From: Spirochaetales bacterium Spiro_05 | GTDB lineage: Bacteria > Spirochaetota > Spirochaetia > Sphaerochaetales > Sphaerochaetaceae | DNA length: 64,000 nucleotides | Reading direction: 5' to 3' | Assembly: GCA_001603115.1 (NCBI GenBank) | Contig: LVBG01000020.1 | Coordinates: forward strand, 1 to 64,000 | In this document: one piece after another, positions 25,571 through 34,487 of the stretch | Position numbering within the stretch: the first letter of the stretch is position 1 | Layout of the letters: every line of letters begins with the position of its first letter | Notes under the pieces: generated by a model | Database searches by the model: none | What the model saw: the letters and a program-made list of their open reading frames with translations, nothing else | What the model was told of the DNA's origin: nothing | Made by a program: the position numbers and the translations under genes

Positions 25571-26464
25571 ATGCACAAGAAAAAATTCACTACCATCGCA
25601 GCACTGCTGCTGGCAACACTCGCACTTGTCTTTACCGGCTGCACCAAAAATGACACGATTACCATCGGAAGCAAAGACTTCGGAGAGAACATCGTCATCG
25701 GCGAAATGCTCGCCCAACTGGTGGAAGCCCATACAGACCTGAAGGTGAATCGCAAGCTGAACCTCGGTGGTACTTTCGTCAACTTCAACGCAATCAAGAA
25801 CAACCAGATCGACGTCTATCCCGAATATACCGGTACCGGCCTCTCTGCCCACCTGAAAATGGATGTGATCAACGATCCTGAAGAGTCATATCAGGTTGTC
25901 AAAGAAGAGTTTGCCAAACAGTTTGACATCGTTTGGCTTGGACCTCTCGGATTCAACAACACCTATACCCTTGCCGTAACACCTGAAGTCTATGAAGCAT
26001 TCGGAGTGGAGACCTATAGCGACCTTGTTCCCTATGCAAGTGACTTGGTCTTTGGTGCTGAACATGAGTTCTTCGACCGCCAGGACGGTTTCGACGGGCT
26101 GGTGGATCTGTACGGTATCTCCTTCAAGGGCGATCCGATGAAAATCAACGCCTCCTTGAAGTACCAGGCTATCGGACGTGGGGACATGGACGTGACCAAC
26201 GCCTTCGCCACCGACGGTCCGATCAGGCAGTACAACCTCAGGATCCTCGAGGATGACCTTGGCTTCTTCCCTCCCTACCATGCAGCACCAATTGTGCGCA
26301 AGGAAGTGTTGGACAAGCATCCCGAACTCAAGGATGTGCTGAATCTGCTTGAAGGCAAGCTGGATGACGCTACCATGACCGAGCTTAATTACCTGGTGGA
26401 CGTGGAAGGAAAGGCAGTGGAACAGGTTGCCGCTGACTTTCTCAAGTCTCTGAACCTCGTGTAA
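25571..26464 (+). CDS. opuCC: Osmoprotectant-binding lipoprotein
   Basis: 297 residues. A signal peptide ends in the lipobox LVFTGC, so it is anchored as a lipoprotein in the periplasm. TIGSKDFGENIVIGEMLAQLVE is the typical start of the OpuAC/OpuCC fold, and DVYPEYTGTGL follows. It delivers a quaternary-ammonium type solute to the permease pair. AAGGAG precedes the ATG. It is the last gene and is followed by a strong terminator. Confidence 0.9.
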   Translation: MHKKKFTTIAALLLATLALVFTGCTKNDTITIGSKDFGENIVIGEMLAQLVEAHTDLKVNRKLNLGGTFVNFNAIKNNQIDVYPEYTGTGLSAHLKMDVINDPEESYQVVKEEFAKQFDIVWLGPLGFNNTYTLAVTPEVYEAFGVETYSDLVPYASDLVFGAEHEFFDRQDGFDGLVDLYGISFKGDPMKINASLKYQAIGRGDMDVTNAFATDGPIRQYNLRILEDDLGFFPPYHAAPIVRKEVLDKHPELKDVLNLLEGKLDDATMTELNYLVDVEGKAVEQVAADFLKSLNLV

Positions 26465-26484
26465 CCACCCTATCAGGGAGCTCT

Positions 26485-26526
26485 CTCGGGAGCAGGGGCA
26501 ATAGCCTCTGCTCCCGAGCTTTCTTG
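26485..26526 (+). terminator. Terminator of the osmoprotectant operon
   Basis: A 15-bp stem (26485-26499 with 26504-26518, one G-T pair, 4-nt loop) followed by CTTTCTT. Confidence 0.85.
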
Positions 26527-26532
26527 TAGCGG

Positions 26533-26561
26533 TTGCCGAAAAAGAAGAAAGTATCCATACT
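26533..26561 (+). promoter_or_regulatory. Probable promoter of the MFS transporter gene
   Basis: TTGCCG (26533-26538), 17-bp spacer, CATACT (26556-26561), 30 nt before the ATG. Confidence 0.5.
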
Positions 26562-26590
26562 GTGCCTTCATATCATCCCAGGAGTCGTTC

Positions 26591-27940
26591 ATGCATCACG
26601 CCAAGGATACTGCATCCAGTATCCCCCACCTTTCACGAATTCCCTCCCTTCCCTTCTACTACGGTTGGATCATCCTCTTTGCCGGCTCGATCGGAGTGCT
26701 TGCATCCATCCCTGGCCAGACGATGGGAGTCTCTGTATTCACCGATCATCTTATGGAGGCCCTCGGCCTGAGCCGGGTGGGTATCTCCTCAGCCTATATG
26801 GCGGGAACACTCATCAGCAGCCTCATCATCCCCTATGCAGGGGTCTTGTTCGACCGCTATGGAGCTCGTATTGTTGCTGCCATCGCCAGCGTCATGCTCA
26901 GCCTCTTTCTGCTTCTGCTCGCCTTTGCAGCACCGCTTTCCCAAGCCCTCTCATCCCTCGGCCTTCCCATGGGCATAGCAACCCTTGCTGTTACCATACT
27001 GGGCTTCTTGGGAATACGCTTTTTTGGGCAGGGCGTCCTTACGCTGGTCTCCCGAGGCATGGTAGCCAAGTGGTTCGGCCCAAGGAGAGGACTGGCGGTG
27101 GGGCTGATGGGCGTCATCACCGCTTTCGGATTCTCCTATGCACCACAACCGCTCCAGTCCATGATCAATCAAATGGGTTGGCAACAATCCCTTGTGCAGC
27201 TCGCCTTCATCCTGGCTTTTCTCTTCCTCCCCTTTGTTCTGCTTGTCTTCCGTCCAGAGCCCGCAGTCTGTGGCATTGAAGTGGAACAGGGGATGAAAAC
27301 GCTGTCCAGCAGCAAGGCCCATAAAGTTCCCGATGCGACAGTAGAAAAAGATTTGAAGCAAGCCAGAGGCGATCGTGCCTTCTACCTCATTCTTGCATCG
27401 CTCGGATTCTGGAGTCTTTTCAATACCGCTTTTACGTTCCACATCACCAGTCTCTACCAGGAAGTCGGTTTCGATGCAAACCAAGCCGTGAGAATCTTTC
27501 TCCCCATTTCGGTGGTCTCGGTCCTCGCCCGCTTTCTGGGCAGTTACCTCACCGATCGAATCAGCATGAAATCCATCTATGCAGGTTTCATCGCATCTTT
27601 GGTCATTGCTTCGTTCTCGCTGTTCTTCTTGGGTTCCCTGCTGGGCGACCTTGTGGCGATACTGGGCTTCGGAGTTGGGGGAGGCATGTTCGGGATGCTC
27701 AACATCCTCACCTGGCCAAAGCTGTATGGGCGCAAGCACCTGGGACAGATCAGCGGATTTGCCATGTCTGTCAATGTGGCAGGAAGTGCCATAGGACCTT
27801 GGATTTTCAGCGTGATCCAGCGGTTTTTCGGCTCCTACAAAGGAGCTGGGATACTGGGCCTGATCTGGTGTATGCTTATGATTATCATGCTGGTCCTCAC
27901 ACCTTTCAAACCAGCAAGCAGTCAAGGGGAACAATCATGA
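26591..27940 (+). CDS. Major facilitator superfamily transporter
   Basis: 449 residues with about 12 membrane helices. FYYGWIILFAGSIGVLASIPGQTMGVSVFTD and AGVLFDRYGARIV (loop 2-3 motif) are MFS features similar to the oxalate/formate and monocarboxylate group. The substrate cannot be assigned. A long cytoplasmic loop with LSSSKAHKVPDATVEKDLKQ separates the two halves. The stop overlaps the downstream DksA-like gene. Confidence 0.85.
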   Translation: MHHAKDTASSIPHLSRIPSLPFYYGWIILFAGSIGVLASIPGQTMGVSVFTDHLMEALGLSRVGISSAYMAGTLISSLIIPYAGVLFDRYGARIVAAIASVMLSLFLLLLAFAAPLSQALSSLGLPMGIATLAVTILGFLGIRFFGQGVLTLVSRGMVAKWFGPRRGLAVGLMGVITAFGFSYAPQPLQSMINQMGWQQSLVQLAFILAFLFLPFVLLVFRPEPAVCGIEVEQGMKTLSSSKAHKVPDATVEKDLKQARGDRAFYLILASLGFWSLFNTAFTFHITSLYQEVGFDANQAVRIFLPISVVSVLARFLGSYLTDRISMKSIYAGFIASLVIASFSLFFLGSLLGDLVAILGFGVGGGMFGMLNILTWPKLYGRKHLGQISGFAMSVNVAGSAIGPWIFSVIQRFFGSYKGAGILGLIWCMLMIIMLVLTPFKPASSQGEQS

Positions 27941-28284
27941 CACATGAAGCTTTGGCAAACCAAAAAGAGCTGATCGAGGCACTCATCGCTTCACTTCGGG
28001 AGACTGATGAATATCTTACCGAACAGACACAGGTGATTGAGCCCTCAGTAAGCTTAGGGCGCCTTACACGCATGGAAGCAATAGGAGAGAAAGCGGTGCA
28101 GGAACATGTGCAGGCGCTCAATCAGAAAAGGATCATCCGATTGGAGCATGCGCTTGACCGCATTGAGGCAGGAAACTATGGCCTCTGTCCTGTCTGCAAC
28201 GAGGAAATCTCAGCAGAGAGGCTCTCCTCAGTCCCTGAGGCAGTTATGTGTGTAGCGTGTATGGAAAAGCGAGCTAAGAGCTGA
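27937..28284 (+). CDS. DksA/TraR family zinc-finger protein
   Basis: 115 residues. A helical N-terminal half is followed by a C-terminal four-Cys zinc finger, CPVC...CVAC, and GNYGLCPVCNEEISAERL is the family pattern. DksA-like proteins bind RNA polymerase in the secondary channel, but this one may be a smaller relative. ATG 27937 overlaps the MFS stop. The 3' end overlaps the convergent PHP gene by 11 nt. Confidence 0.85.
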   Translation: MTHEALANQKELIEALIASLRETDEYLTEQTQVIEPSVSLGRLTRMEAIGEKAVQEHVQALNQKRIIRLEHALDRIEAGNYGLCPVCNEEISAERLSSVPEAVMCVACMEKRAKS

Positions 28285-29095
28285 CCACCTTCAGATTCCT
28301 CCCTTCCAACTCGTAGGAAACAAAGGAAAGTCCAGCATCAGAAGCAAAGCTGAAACACTCCTTCCTGCCGACGTTCACTTCAAAGGGAGCATGGGCATCG
28401 CTGTTGGTTACCACCTTCAACGGATAGGTTTTTGCTATCTGCCAAAACTCTGAGATGGGATAGGAGTAACGTTGCCCGAGGGGGGTATCTACCTTTCGCT
28501 TGCGCATACCGTTTGCGTTGATCTCCAAGGGAACATCCATGGCGACAGCACACTCAATGATAGCCCTGCTGCACGCTTCAGCTTCCTTATCCCACGTGTG
28601 GTAGTTGTAGGCAAACACATCAGGATGAGCCCCAAAGAGGAAAAGGCCGGAGGAGAGCGCCTGACAGTAGAGGTCGGCATAGCGATGCAGATCATCCTTG
28701 GTCAGGGTATTCCAAAAGAGCGAATACTCCCTTTCCAGTTCCAAGGAGAGGTCGTGGATGGCACAAATGAGATAATCCACACGCGCCCCGATTTCTTGAT
28801 AATAAGAGCGGTACTGGGGAAGATAGTCGCACTCATAGCCGGTAAGGATGGGAAGCGAGGCTTCCGCTCTTGCGTTGGCAATATCATCTTCATAGATGCT
28901 CATCTGCTCAAGAGCCATCCTACTGCGGTTCCACCGATTATCTTCAACCGGGCAGTGCTCACTGAAACCAAGCAATTTCAGTCCCTGCTTCTGGGCTTCC
29001 GCGACATATTCGGCTATGGTTCCTGTTCCGTGTCCACAAAAATAACTGTGGGTATGCAGGTTGGTTTCCTGCTGTATATAGTGCTGTGTGTTCAT
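28274..29095 (-). CDS. PHP-family histidinol-phosphatase-like protein
   Basis: 273 residues of the PHP metal phosphoesterase family. The metal-binding NLHTHSYFCGHGTGT is at 12-26, with GFSEHCP, GYECDYLP, FGAHPD and TNSDAHAP further on. The pattern is that of HisK/YtvP-type histidinol phosphatases, which would complete the his genes at the window start. The ribosome site is weak. The function is likely but close relatives have other substrates. Confidence 0.78.
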   Translation of the reverse strand: MNTQHYIQQETNLHTHSYFCGHGTGTIAEYVAEAQKQGLKLLGFSEHCPVEDNRWNRSRMALEQMSIYEDDIANARAEASLPILTGYECDYLPQYRSYYQEIGARVDYLICAIHDLSLELEREYSLFWNTLTKDDLHRYADLYCQALSSGLFLFGAHPDVFAYNYHTWDKEAEACSRAIIECAVAMDVPLEINANGMRKRKVDTPLGQRYSYPISEFWQIAKTYPLKVVTNSDAHAPFEVNVGRKECFSFASDAGLSFVSYELEGRNLKVVSS

Positions 29096-29146
29096 GGTCG
29101 TTTTCTCGCAAGTATCGACGATATCTAGAGTTTAGGCAACACCAAA

Positions 29147-29171
29147 TGGCAAGCATAAAAAAATCTTGCCA
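29147..29171. repeat. Inverted repeat between divergent genes
   Basis: TGGCAAG at 29147-29153 and CTTGCCA at 29165-29171, 11 bp apart, in the gap between the PHP gene and the PotD-like gene. It could be an operator; no regulator is evident nearby. Confidence 0.35.
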
Positions 29172-29197
29172 ATTTGTTGTTTTCCCCCTTCAGGTGA

Positions 29198-29226
29198 TTG
29201 ACTCACTCTCCAAAATACCCAATTAT
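29198..29226 (+). promoter_or_regulatory. Probable promoter of the PotD-like gene
   Basis: TTGACT (29198-29203), 17-bp spacer, AATTAT (29221-29226). It would give a leader of about 180 nt that contains a 17-codon frame and a hairpin. Confidence 0.45.
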
Positions 29227-29251
29227 GGGGCTGATTCAACAGGAGAAACCG

Positions 29252-29305
29252 ATGAACACCATCATGAACGGACACTACACTTTTCTCCTCTCCACCCCAG
29301 CCTAG
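29252..29305 (+). CDS. Possible leader peptide before the PotD-like gene
   Basis: A 17-codon frame MNTIMNGHYTFLLSTPA with an ideal AGGAG 6 nt before its ATG. It ends 106 nt before the PotD-like start. A hairpin (29319-29334) and a short T-rich stretch follow its stop. The layout resembles a ribosome-sensing attenuator, but no codon is strongly enriched. Translation is plausible; regulation is inference. Confidence 0.45.
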   Translation: MNTIMNGHYTFLLSTPA

Positions 29306-29318
29306 AATCGTATGCTGT

Positions 29319-29340
29319 GCCTTGGCTCCAAGGCTTCATT
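29319..29340 (+). terminator. Possible attenuator hairpin before the PotD-like gene
   Basis: GCCTTG (29319-29324) pairs with CAAGGC (29329-29334), followed by TTCATT. The stem is short and the T tract is poor, so it is only a candidate. Confidence 0.3.
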
Positions 29341-29411
29341 TCTACCACCGATCCAGGGAATGGCGTATGTTGACCTGGACGGGCAGATACCATTTTCACA
29401 GGAGGTTTCGC

Positions 29412-30494
29412 ATGAGCAAACCTACCACCAAGCACTTCATCCTGGCCCTGGGCCTGGTTGTCCTGGCCTCGTCTCTCTTCCTCGGCTGCTCCAAGGGCTC
29501 TGACGCCGATTCGAAGAACACCACCGGCAGCAAGAAATTGTATGTCTACAACTGGTCCTACTACACCCCTGACTCTGTCGTCGAAGCTTTTGAGAAAGAG
29601 TACAACGTTGATGTGGTGCTCGACTACTTCGCCTCGAACGAGGAGATGTTCGCCAAGCTGATGGCAAGCGGCAATGCAGGCTACGATGTCATCTTCCCCT
29701 CCGGTGACTATGTCTCGATCATGAAGAACTTGGGAATGCTGCAGAAGCTGGACACCTCAAAGATGCCCAACCTGCAATACATCACCGAGTTTGCCCGTGA
29801 CAAGGCATACTACGATCCTGATATGGAGTACTCGGTCCCCTACTACATCGGGGCCACTGGTATTGCTGTCAATACCAAGATGGTCAAAGAGTATGAGAAG
29901 ACCTGGAACATCTTTGGTGATACCCGCCTCAAAGGGCGCATGGTCATGATGGATGATATGCGCGAGGTCATGGGCGATGCCCTTTCCTACCTCGGTTACT
30001 CGGTCAACACCTCCAATGCCAAAGAGCTGGAAGAAGCTCGCGTATTGGTCAACACCAAGTGGAAACCGAACTTGGTCAAGTTCGATGCCGAGGGTTTTGC
30101 CAAGGCGTTCGCCTCCGGTGAGTATTGGGTTTCACACGGATATGCAGAAGCTATCTTTGAGGAAATTCCAGAGAACCAGTGGAAGGACATCGACTTCTTC
30201 CTGCCTGAGAATGGGGGGCCGATGTACATCGATTCGATGAGCATCCCCAAGGGAGCACGCAACTACGAGCTCGCCCTTGAGTTCATCAACTACATCCACA
30301 AGCCGGAAAACTATGCCCAGTTCCTCGATCGTTTCCACTTCCCCGCCTCGGTGAATACCGAAGCCGAGAAGTACCGCACCACCACCCCGTTCTACACGGT
30401 GGAGATGCTCACCAACTACGAGCTGAAGGATGACTTGGGTCCCAATCTGGAGATGTACAACAAGGCATGGGAGACAATCCGTTACGTCAATTGA
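29412..30494 (+). CDS. potD: Spermidine/putrescine-type binding lipoprotein
   Basis: 360 residues. The signal peptide ends in LFLGC, a lipobox. The mature part starts KKLYVYNWSYYTPDSVVEAFEKEYNVDVV, the classic PotD/PotF opening, and YDVIFPSGDYVSIM follows. It should bind a polyamine in the periplasm. The cognate potABC genes are not in the window, so it is an orphan here. GGAGG precedes ATG 29412. The binding specificity within the family is uncertain. Confidence 0.85.
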   Translation: MSKPTTKHFILALGLVVLASSLFLGCSKGSDADSKNTTGSKKLYVYNWSYYTPDSVVEAFEKEYNVDVVLDYFASNEEMFAKLMASGNAGYDVIFPSGDYVSIMKNLGMLQKLDTSKMPNLQYITEFARDKAYYDPDMEYSVPYYIGATGIAVNTKMVKEYEKTWNIFGDTRLKGRMVMMDDMREVMGDALSYLGYSVNTSNAKELEEARVLVNTKWKPNLVKFDAEGFAKAFASGEYWVSHGYAEAIFEEIPENQWKDIDFFLPENGGPMYIDSMSIPKGARNYELALEFINYIHKPENYAQFLDRFHFPASVNTEAEKYRTTTPFYTVEMLTNYELKDDLGPNLEMYNKAWETIRYVN

Positions 30495-30541
30495 CGCAGC
30501 CTTGCCTTAGAAGGTACAGTCATGGGTAAGCGGAGGTCTGT

Positions 30542-31945
30542 ATGCAAAGCTTTACCCATGACACCTACATCTCACCCCTTACGTGGCGCTATGGCAGTGA
30601 GCCTATGCGCTTTCTTTTTAGTGAGACACACAAACGAAGATTGCTCAGACGTGTCTGGATAGCTCTTGCTTCTGCCCAGATGGAAGCTGGCTTGGTCACC
30701 GAACAACAGGTCAGCGAGCTCAAAGCCCATCAAAACAGCGTCGATATCGACCGTGCAATGGCCATTGAAGCGGAAATCCATCATGACCTGATGGCCGAGA
30801 TCAAGACGTATGCAGAGCAGTGCCCCAATGCCGCACCCATTATCCATCTTGGTGCCACCAGCATGGATATCCTGGACAATATGGATGCTCTTCGCCTCAA
30901 AGAAGCGCTTGCTCTTCTCATTGAGCAAACCAAGCAGCTTTTGAAAGCTTTTGTTGAGAAAATGGAAGCCTTTGCAGACACTCCCTGCATGGCCTTCACC
31001 CATATCCAACCTGCAGAACCCACCACCGTCGGCTATCGTTTTGCCCAGACTGCCCAGGATCTGAAGGAAGATCTTCAACACTTGATTGCAGTGCACGACT
31101 CAATCCGCGGAAAGGGAATGAAAGGGGCTGTGGGAACGAGTGCCAGTTATGCCGAATTGCTCATGGGAACGGCGTTCACTGCCCGTGAGCTGGAGCAGAA
31201 GGTGATGGAAAACTTGGGCATCGAGGCTTATACGGCGGCAACCCAGATCTACACGAGAAAGCAGGACCTACGCATCGGCCAGACCATCTCCTCGCTGTGC
31301 TGCACCCTTTCCAAGTTCTTCTTTGACTTCCGGCTCCTCCAAACCCCTCCCATCGGCGAGTGGAGCGAACCCTTTGGCAGCAAGCAGGTGGGCTCCTCAG
31401 CCATGCCTTTCAAGCGAAACCCGATCAACAGCGAGAAAATTGACAGCCTGTGTCGCTATGTGGAGGGCCAGGTTTCTGCACTGTGGCAGAACGCCGCCTC
31501 CACATTGCTGGAGAGAACCCTCGACGACAGTGCAAACCGCCGCATGATCCTTCCCGACCTCTTCCTTACCACCGATGAGATTCTCAGCACTGCCTTGAAG
31601 GTAGTAACCGGTATGCAGATCCACAGCAAGGGCATCGAGCGCAACCTTGCAGCCTACGGCATCTTTGCCGCCAGCGAGCGCCTGCTCATGGAGCTTGGCA
31701 AGCGGGGGGCAAATCGACAGGAGATGCATGAGTTGATCCGCTCCCACAGTCTCAAGGCTTGGGCTGAGGTGCAGGATGGCCAGCCGAACACGCTCAAGGA
31801 GATGCTCAAGCAGGATCCCGAAGTGCGCTCGTTCCTCTCAGAGTCTGAGATCGAGACGGTACTCGATGCACGCGGTTACACAGGCGATGCAGCCCTGCGC
31901 ACCCGCTTGGTCATTGATGAGGTGCAGGCTGTGCTCAGCCGATGA
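30542..31945 (+). CDS. purB: Adenylosuccinate lyase
   Basis: 467 residues. It splits adenylosuccinate to AMP and SAICAR to AICAR, releasing fumarate. The superfamily signature SSAMPFKRNPINSEK is at about 284-298, and THIQPAEPTTVG and HLGATSMD are other active-site pieces. It starts 47 nt after the PotD-like gene with GGAGG upstream. Its 3' end overlaps the convergent membrane-protein gene by 11 nt. Confidence 0.95.
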   Translation: MQSFTHDTYISPLTWRYGSEPMRFLFSETHKRRLLRRVWIALASAQMEAGLVTEQQVSELKAHQNSVDIDRAMAIEAEIHHDLMAEIKTYAEQCPNAAPIIHLGATSMDILDNMDALRLKEALALLIEQTKQLLKAFVEKMEAFADTPCMAFTHIQPAEPTTVGYRFAQTAQDLKEDLQHLIAVHDSIRGKGMKGAVGTSASYAELLMGTAFTARELEQKVMENLGIEAYTAATQIYTRKQDLRIGQTISSLCCTLSKFFFDFRLLQTPPIGEWSEPFGSKQVGSSAMPFKRNPINSEKIDSLCRYVEGQVSALWQNAASTLLERTLDDSANRRMILPDLFLTTDEILSTALKVVTGMQIHSKGIERNLAAYGIFAASERLLMELGKRGANRQEMHELIRSHSLKAWAEVQDGQPNTLKEMLKQDPEVRSFLSESEIETVLDARGYTGDAALRTRLVIDEVQAVLSR

Positions 31946-32561
31946 CGATCAGGCCAGCGAAGATAAGATAGTAGATGCCCATCCGAACGTAGCGAATCAG
32001 TGAGGAGAGCAGGACATGGTGGACTTTCAGTTCCACGATGCCTGCCACCGTGCAGATGGTGGAGAACGGCAGCGGCGTCAGCCCGCTGATGACGATTGCC
32101 CAGATACCATATTTGGTGATCAGGGTTTCGGTATGGGTCCCCGACTGTTTGAGCACCCACTTGCGGAAGACCGGGATCAAGCCTACAAGCCTGCCGAAGA
32201 GGTAGGCGCAGAAGGCTCCAGCCACACTGGCTGTTCCCATGACTGTGATGATCATAAACGGATGCCACTCCAGGACGAACGGCCACATCAGGTCCACCGA
32301 AAGCGGAAGCACAAACAGGTCAACAATGAAGACATACAGGGCTACACCCCACACCCCAAAATTCTCAATGAAGGTACGCACCACCACATTCTGATCCCAT
32401 CCGAAACCGGTGTATATCCGGTACCCAAAGAAATACAGGGTGAAGATGAAGAGCATGGCGATGAATGTGCGGAAGAGCAGCTTTCTTACATGAAACGAAC
32501 CATCCTCACGCAGATAGCTTTTCTTGGAGAACAGTGCGTCCACCCAATGAGGCTTTTTCAT
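31935..32561 (-). CDS. VTT/DedA-like integral membrane protein
   Basis: 208 residues with about five membrane segments. It resembles the YqaA/VTT (SNARE-associated) group, with LPLSVDLMWPFVLEWHPFMI and GAFCAYLFGRLVGLIPVF. Some relatives flip lipids across the membrane; this one is not assigned. It overlaps the upstream AlaX-like gene by 4 nt, forming a three-gene minus-strand unit with it and the TRIC-family gene. Confidence 0.72.
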   Translation of the reverse strand: MKKPHWVDALFSKKSYLREDGSFHVRKLLFRTFIAMLFIFTLYFFGYRIYTGFGWDQNVVVRTFIENFGVWGVALYVFIVDLFVLPLSVDLMWPFVLEWHPFMIITVMGTASVAGAFCAYLFGRLVGLIPVFRKWVLKQSGTHTETLITKYGIWAIVISGLTPLPFSTICTVAGIVELKVHHVLLSSLIRYVRMGIYYLIFAGLIVIG

Positions 32562-33757
32562 GCCAAGCGCTCCCGAAAGGCAGAGAAAAGGGCCTCAGGA
32601 TCTCCGGTTCCAGCCCCTTGGTAGAGAGGGCTCTTCCCCCCACCCTTTGCGTTGATGGTGGCAAGCAAAGCCTGCTTGGCCTGTGGAAAATCAAGCAGTT
32701 CGCTCGCTCGTCCCTGCAAGGCGATGAGCCAGAGTACCCGCTGTCCGTCCTGCTTGGCCGCACAGAGGGCAAGATCAGGATAGGAGAGCACGGCTAGACC
32801 GATGTCCTTGAGAGAGAGATCTGCATCCACATCCCAGACCACGACCGGCACACCGTCCTTCATTGCCGCCTTCTGTACGCGCTTGTCAAGTTCAAGAGAA
32901 GCAATGCGCTCTTGCGCCTTCTGCAGGTCGCGCTTGTCCGAAGCAGCCTGCTCTACTGCTTGGGTGGCCACCGTCACCAACTCCTCCAAGGGAGCGGAAA
33001 AGAGTGTTCCCAACTCAGCGGCTACCGCCTCAGCTGTCCGTATCATCTTCCGTGCTGTCTCTCCGACAGCGAAGATAAGCCTGATATGGGAACGGATCTT
33101 CTCCTGCCCTGCATAGTGGAAGAGCCCGATCTCACGGGTATTGGCCACATGCAGGCCACCACAGGCGATGGTGTCCACATCCTCTACAACCACCAAGCGC
33201 ACGCCATCCCCTTCCACCTTGATGGATCTTCTCAATCCGAGCTCCTGTGCCGAAGCCTGGGTGTGCACCTCATAGTGCACCGCATGAGAAGCAAGGATCT
33301 GCTCATTGACCAGGTCTTCCAATAGATGACAGGTTTCCAAAGGAATCTGTAGGGCATCCGTCTCGATGGTAAGGATGCTTTGTCCTTGGTGGACGCTCAC
33401 CGTCTGAATGCCAAACTCAGAGAAGAGCAGTCCGCTTGCCACATGTTGGGCAGTATGCATCTGCATGAAGTGGTAGCGGTGCTTCCAGTCCAATTCGATG
33501 AGCACCTTCTCACCCTCTTTGAAGGTGGGATTCTCAACATGGTGGTAGATGGTGTGTTCATCATCCTTGGTGGTGTCCACCAGCGTGCAACCACCGACCA
33601 ACCCTATGTCGCCGCTCTGCCCTCCCCCTTCAGGGTAACAGATGGTACGGTCGAGGATGACCCCTTTGGAGGAGAGAGAGACGACGGTTGCTTCCAAGCT
33701 GGTAAGATAGGGTTGTTCATAGTACACGGGATATGAGAGCATAGGCCTTCCGATCAT
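32558..33757 (-). CDS. AlaX-type alanyl-tRNA editing protein with DHHA1 domain
   Basis: 399 residues. It is related to the editing part of alanyl-tRNA synthetase and hydrolyses mischarged Ser- or Gly-tRNA-Ala. Zinc ligands appear as H101 and H105 (HTAQH) and as C199 and H203 (CGGLH). The GGGQ motif is at 44-47. The C-terminal DHHA1 domain (about 270-399) includes KGGGKSPLYQGAG. This is the long AlaX form. It overlaps both neighbours by 4 nt. An internal ATG at 33742 is a less likely start. Confidence 0.87.
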   Translation of the reverse strand: MIGRPMLSYPVYYEQPYLTSLEATVVSLSSKGVILDRTICYPEGGGQSGDIGLVGGCTLVDTTKDDEHTIYHHVENPTFKEGEKVLIELDWKHRYHFMQMHTAQHVASGLLFSEFGIQTVSVHQGQSILTIETDALQIPLETCHLLEDLVNEQILASHAVHYEVHTQASAQELGLRRSIKVEGDGVRLVVVEDVDTIACGGLHVANTREIGLFHYAGQEKIRSHIRLIFAVGETARKMIRTAEAVAAELGTLFSAPLEELVTVATQAVEQAASDKRDLQKAQERIASLELDKRVQKAAMKDGVPVVVWDVDADLSLKDIGLAVLSYPDLALCAAKQDGQRVLWLIALQGRASELLDFPQAKQALLATINAKGGGKSPLYQGAGTGDPEALFSAFRERLA

Positions 33758-34407
33758 TTCTGGAGATTGAGATAGTCATCCACCGGCAGTGCCGTATCGG
33801 CAACCGGGAGATGAAAGCGATACTTGATCGCAATCAGACGGATGATGAACACCGTGCTGCTTGCAATCATGAACTTACCGAAGAGTCCGAGGCTGGTCAT
33901 TTCCAGCAAAAGATAGACGATACCACCCAAGAGGGAGGCAGTTGCGTAGAAATCCGTGGTCAGTACGGTAGGGACGGAACGGCTCATGATATCGCGAACC
34001 ACCCCTCCTCCAACTGCAGAAAAAACTCCGCAGAGCACCTGGCCGACCGGCCCGATGCCATACATGGCTCCCTTGGCCACCCCAAGAGCAGTGAAGACGC
34101 CCAGACCCAGGGAGTCGGCAAAAAGAATGACACGCCACTTGCCAACGAACTTGGGAGCAAGAAAGAAGACAGCCAGCCCGGTCCCAACACAAATCAGAAT
34201 GTAGGAGCTGTTGGTGAACGCGGCAACCGGGGTTGCCCCAAGCAGCATGTCGCGGAACATTCCCCCACCACAGCCGACAGTGGCGGCAAAGACCACCACT
34301 CCCAGGATGTCGAGTTTCAGGCGCACCCCTTTCACAGCTCCGGTTATGGCAAAGATAAAGGTGCCGAAGAGGTCAAAGAGATAGATGATCGTCAGTTCCA
34401 GTTCCAT
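33754..34407 (-). CDS. TRIC/UPF0126 family membrane protein
   Basis: 217 residues with seven membrane helices arranged as two similar halves. The repeated glycine-rich pattern GCGGGMFRDMLLG and GVGGGVVRDI (here VGGGVVRDIMS) is diagnostic of UPF0126/TRIC channels. Members conduct cations, and some in bacteria are linked to glycine transport. It is first in the unit with the AlaX-like gene, which fits an amino-acid theme, but that is inference. Confidence 0.85.
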   Translation of the reverse strand: MELELTIIYLFDLFGTFIFAITGAVKGVRLKLDILGVVVFAATVGCGGGMFRDMLLGATPVAAFTNSSYILICVGTGLAVFFLAPKFVGKWRVILFADSLGLGVFTALGVAKGAMYGIGPVGQVLCGVFSAVGGGVVRDIMSRSVPTVLTTDFYATASLLGGIVYLLLEMTSLGLFGKFMIASSTVFIIRLIAIKYRFHLPVADTALPVDDYLNLQK

Positions 34408-34487
34408 AGGTCGAGCCTACCACCAAACCAAGACTTGTCCAAGACGGAGAACTGTACTATCTTTGAGAAAGTCAACAGGAGTGAGAA

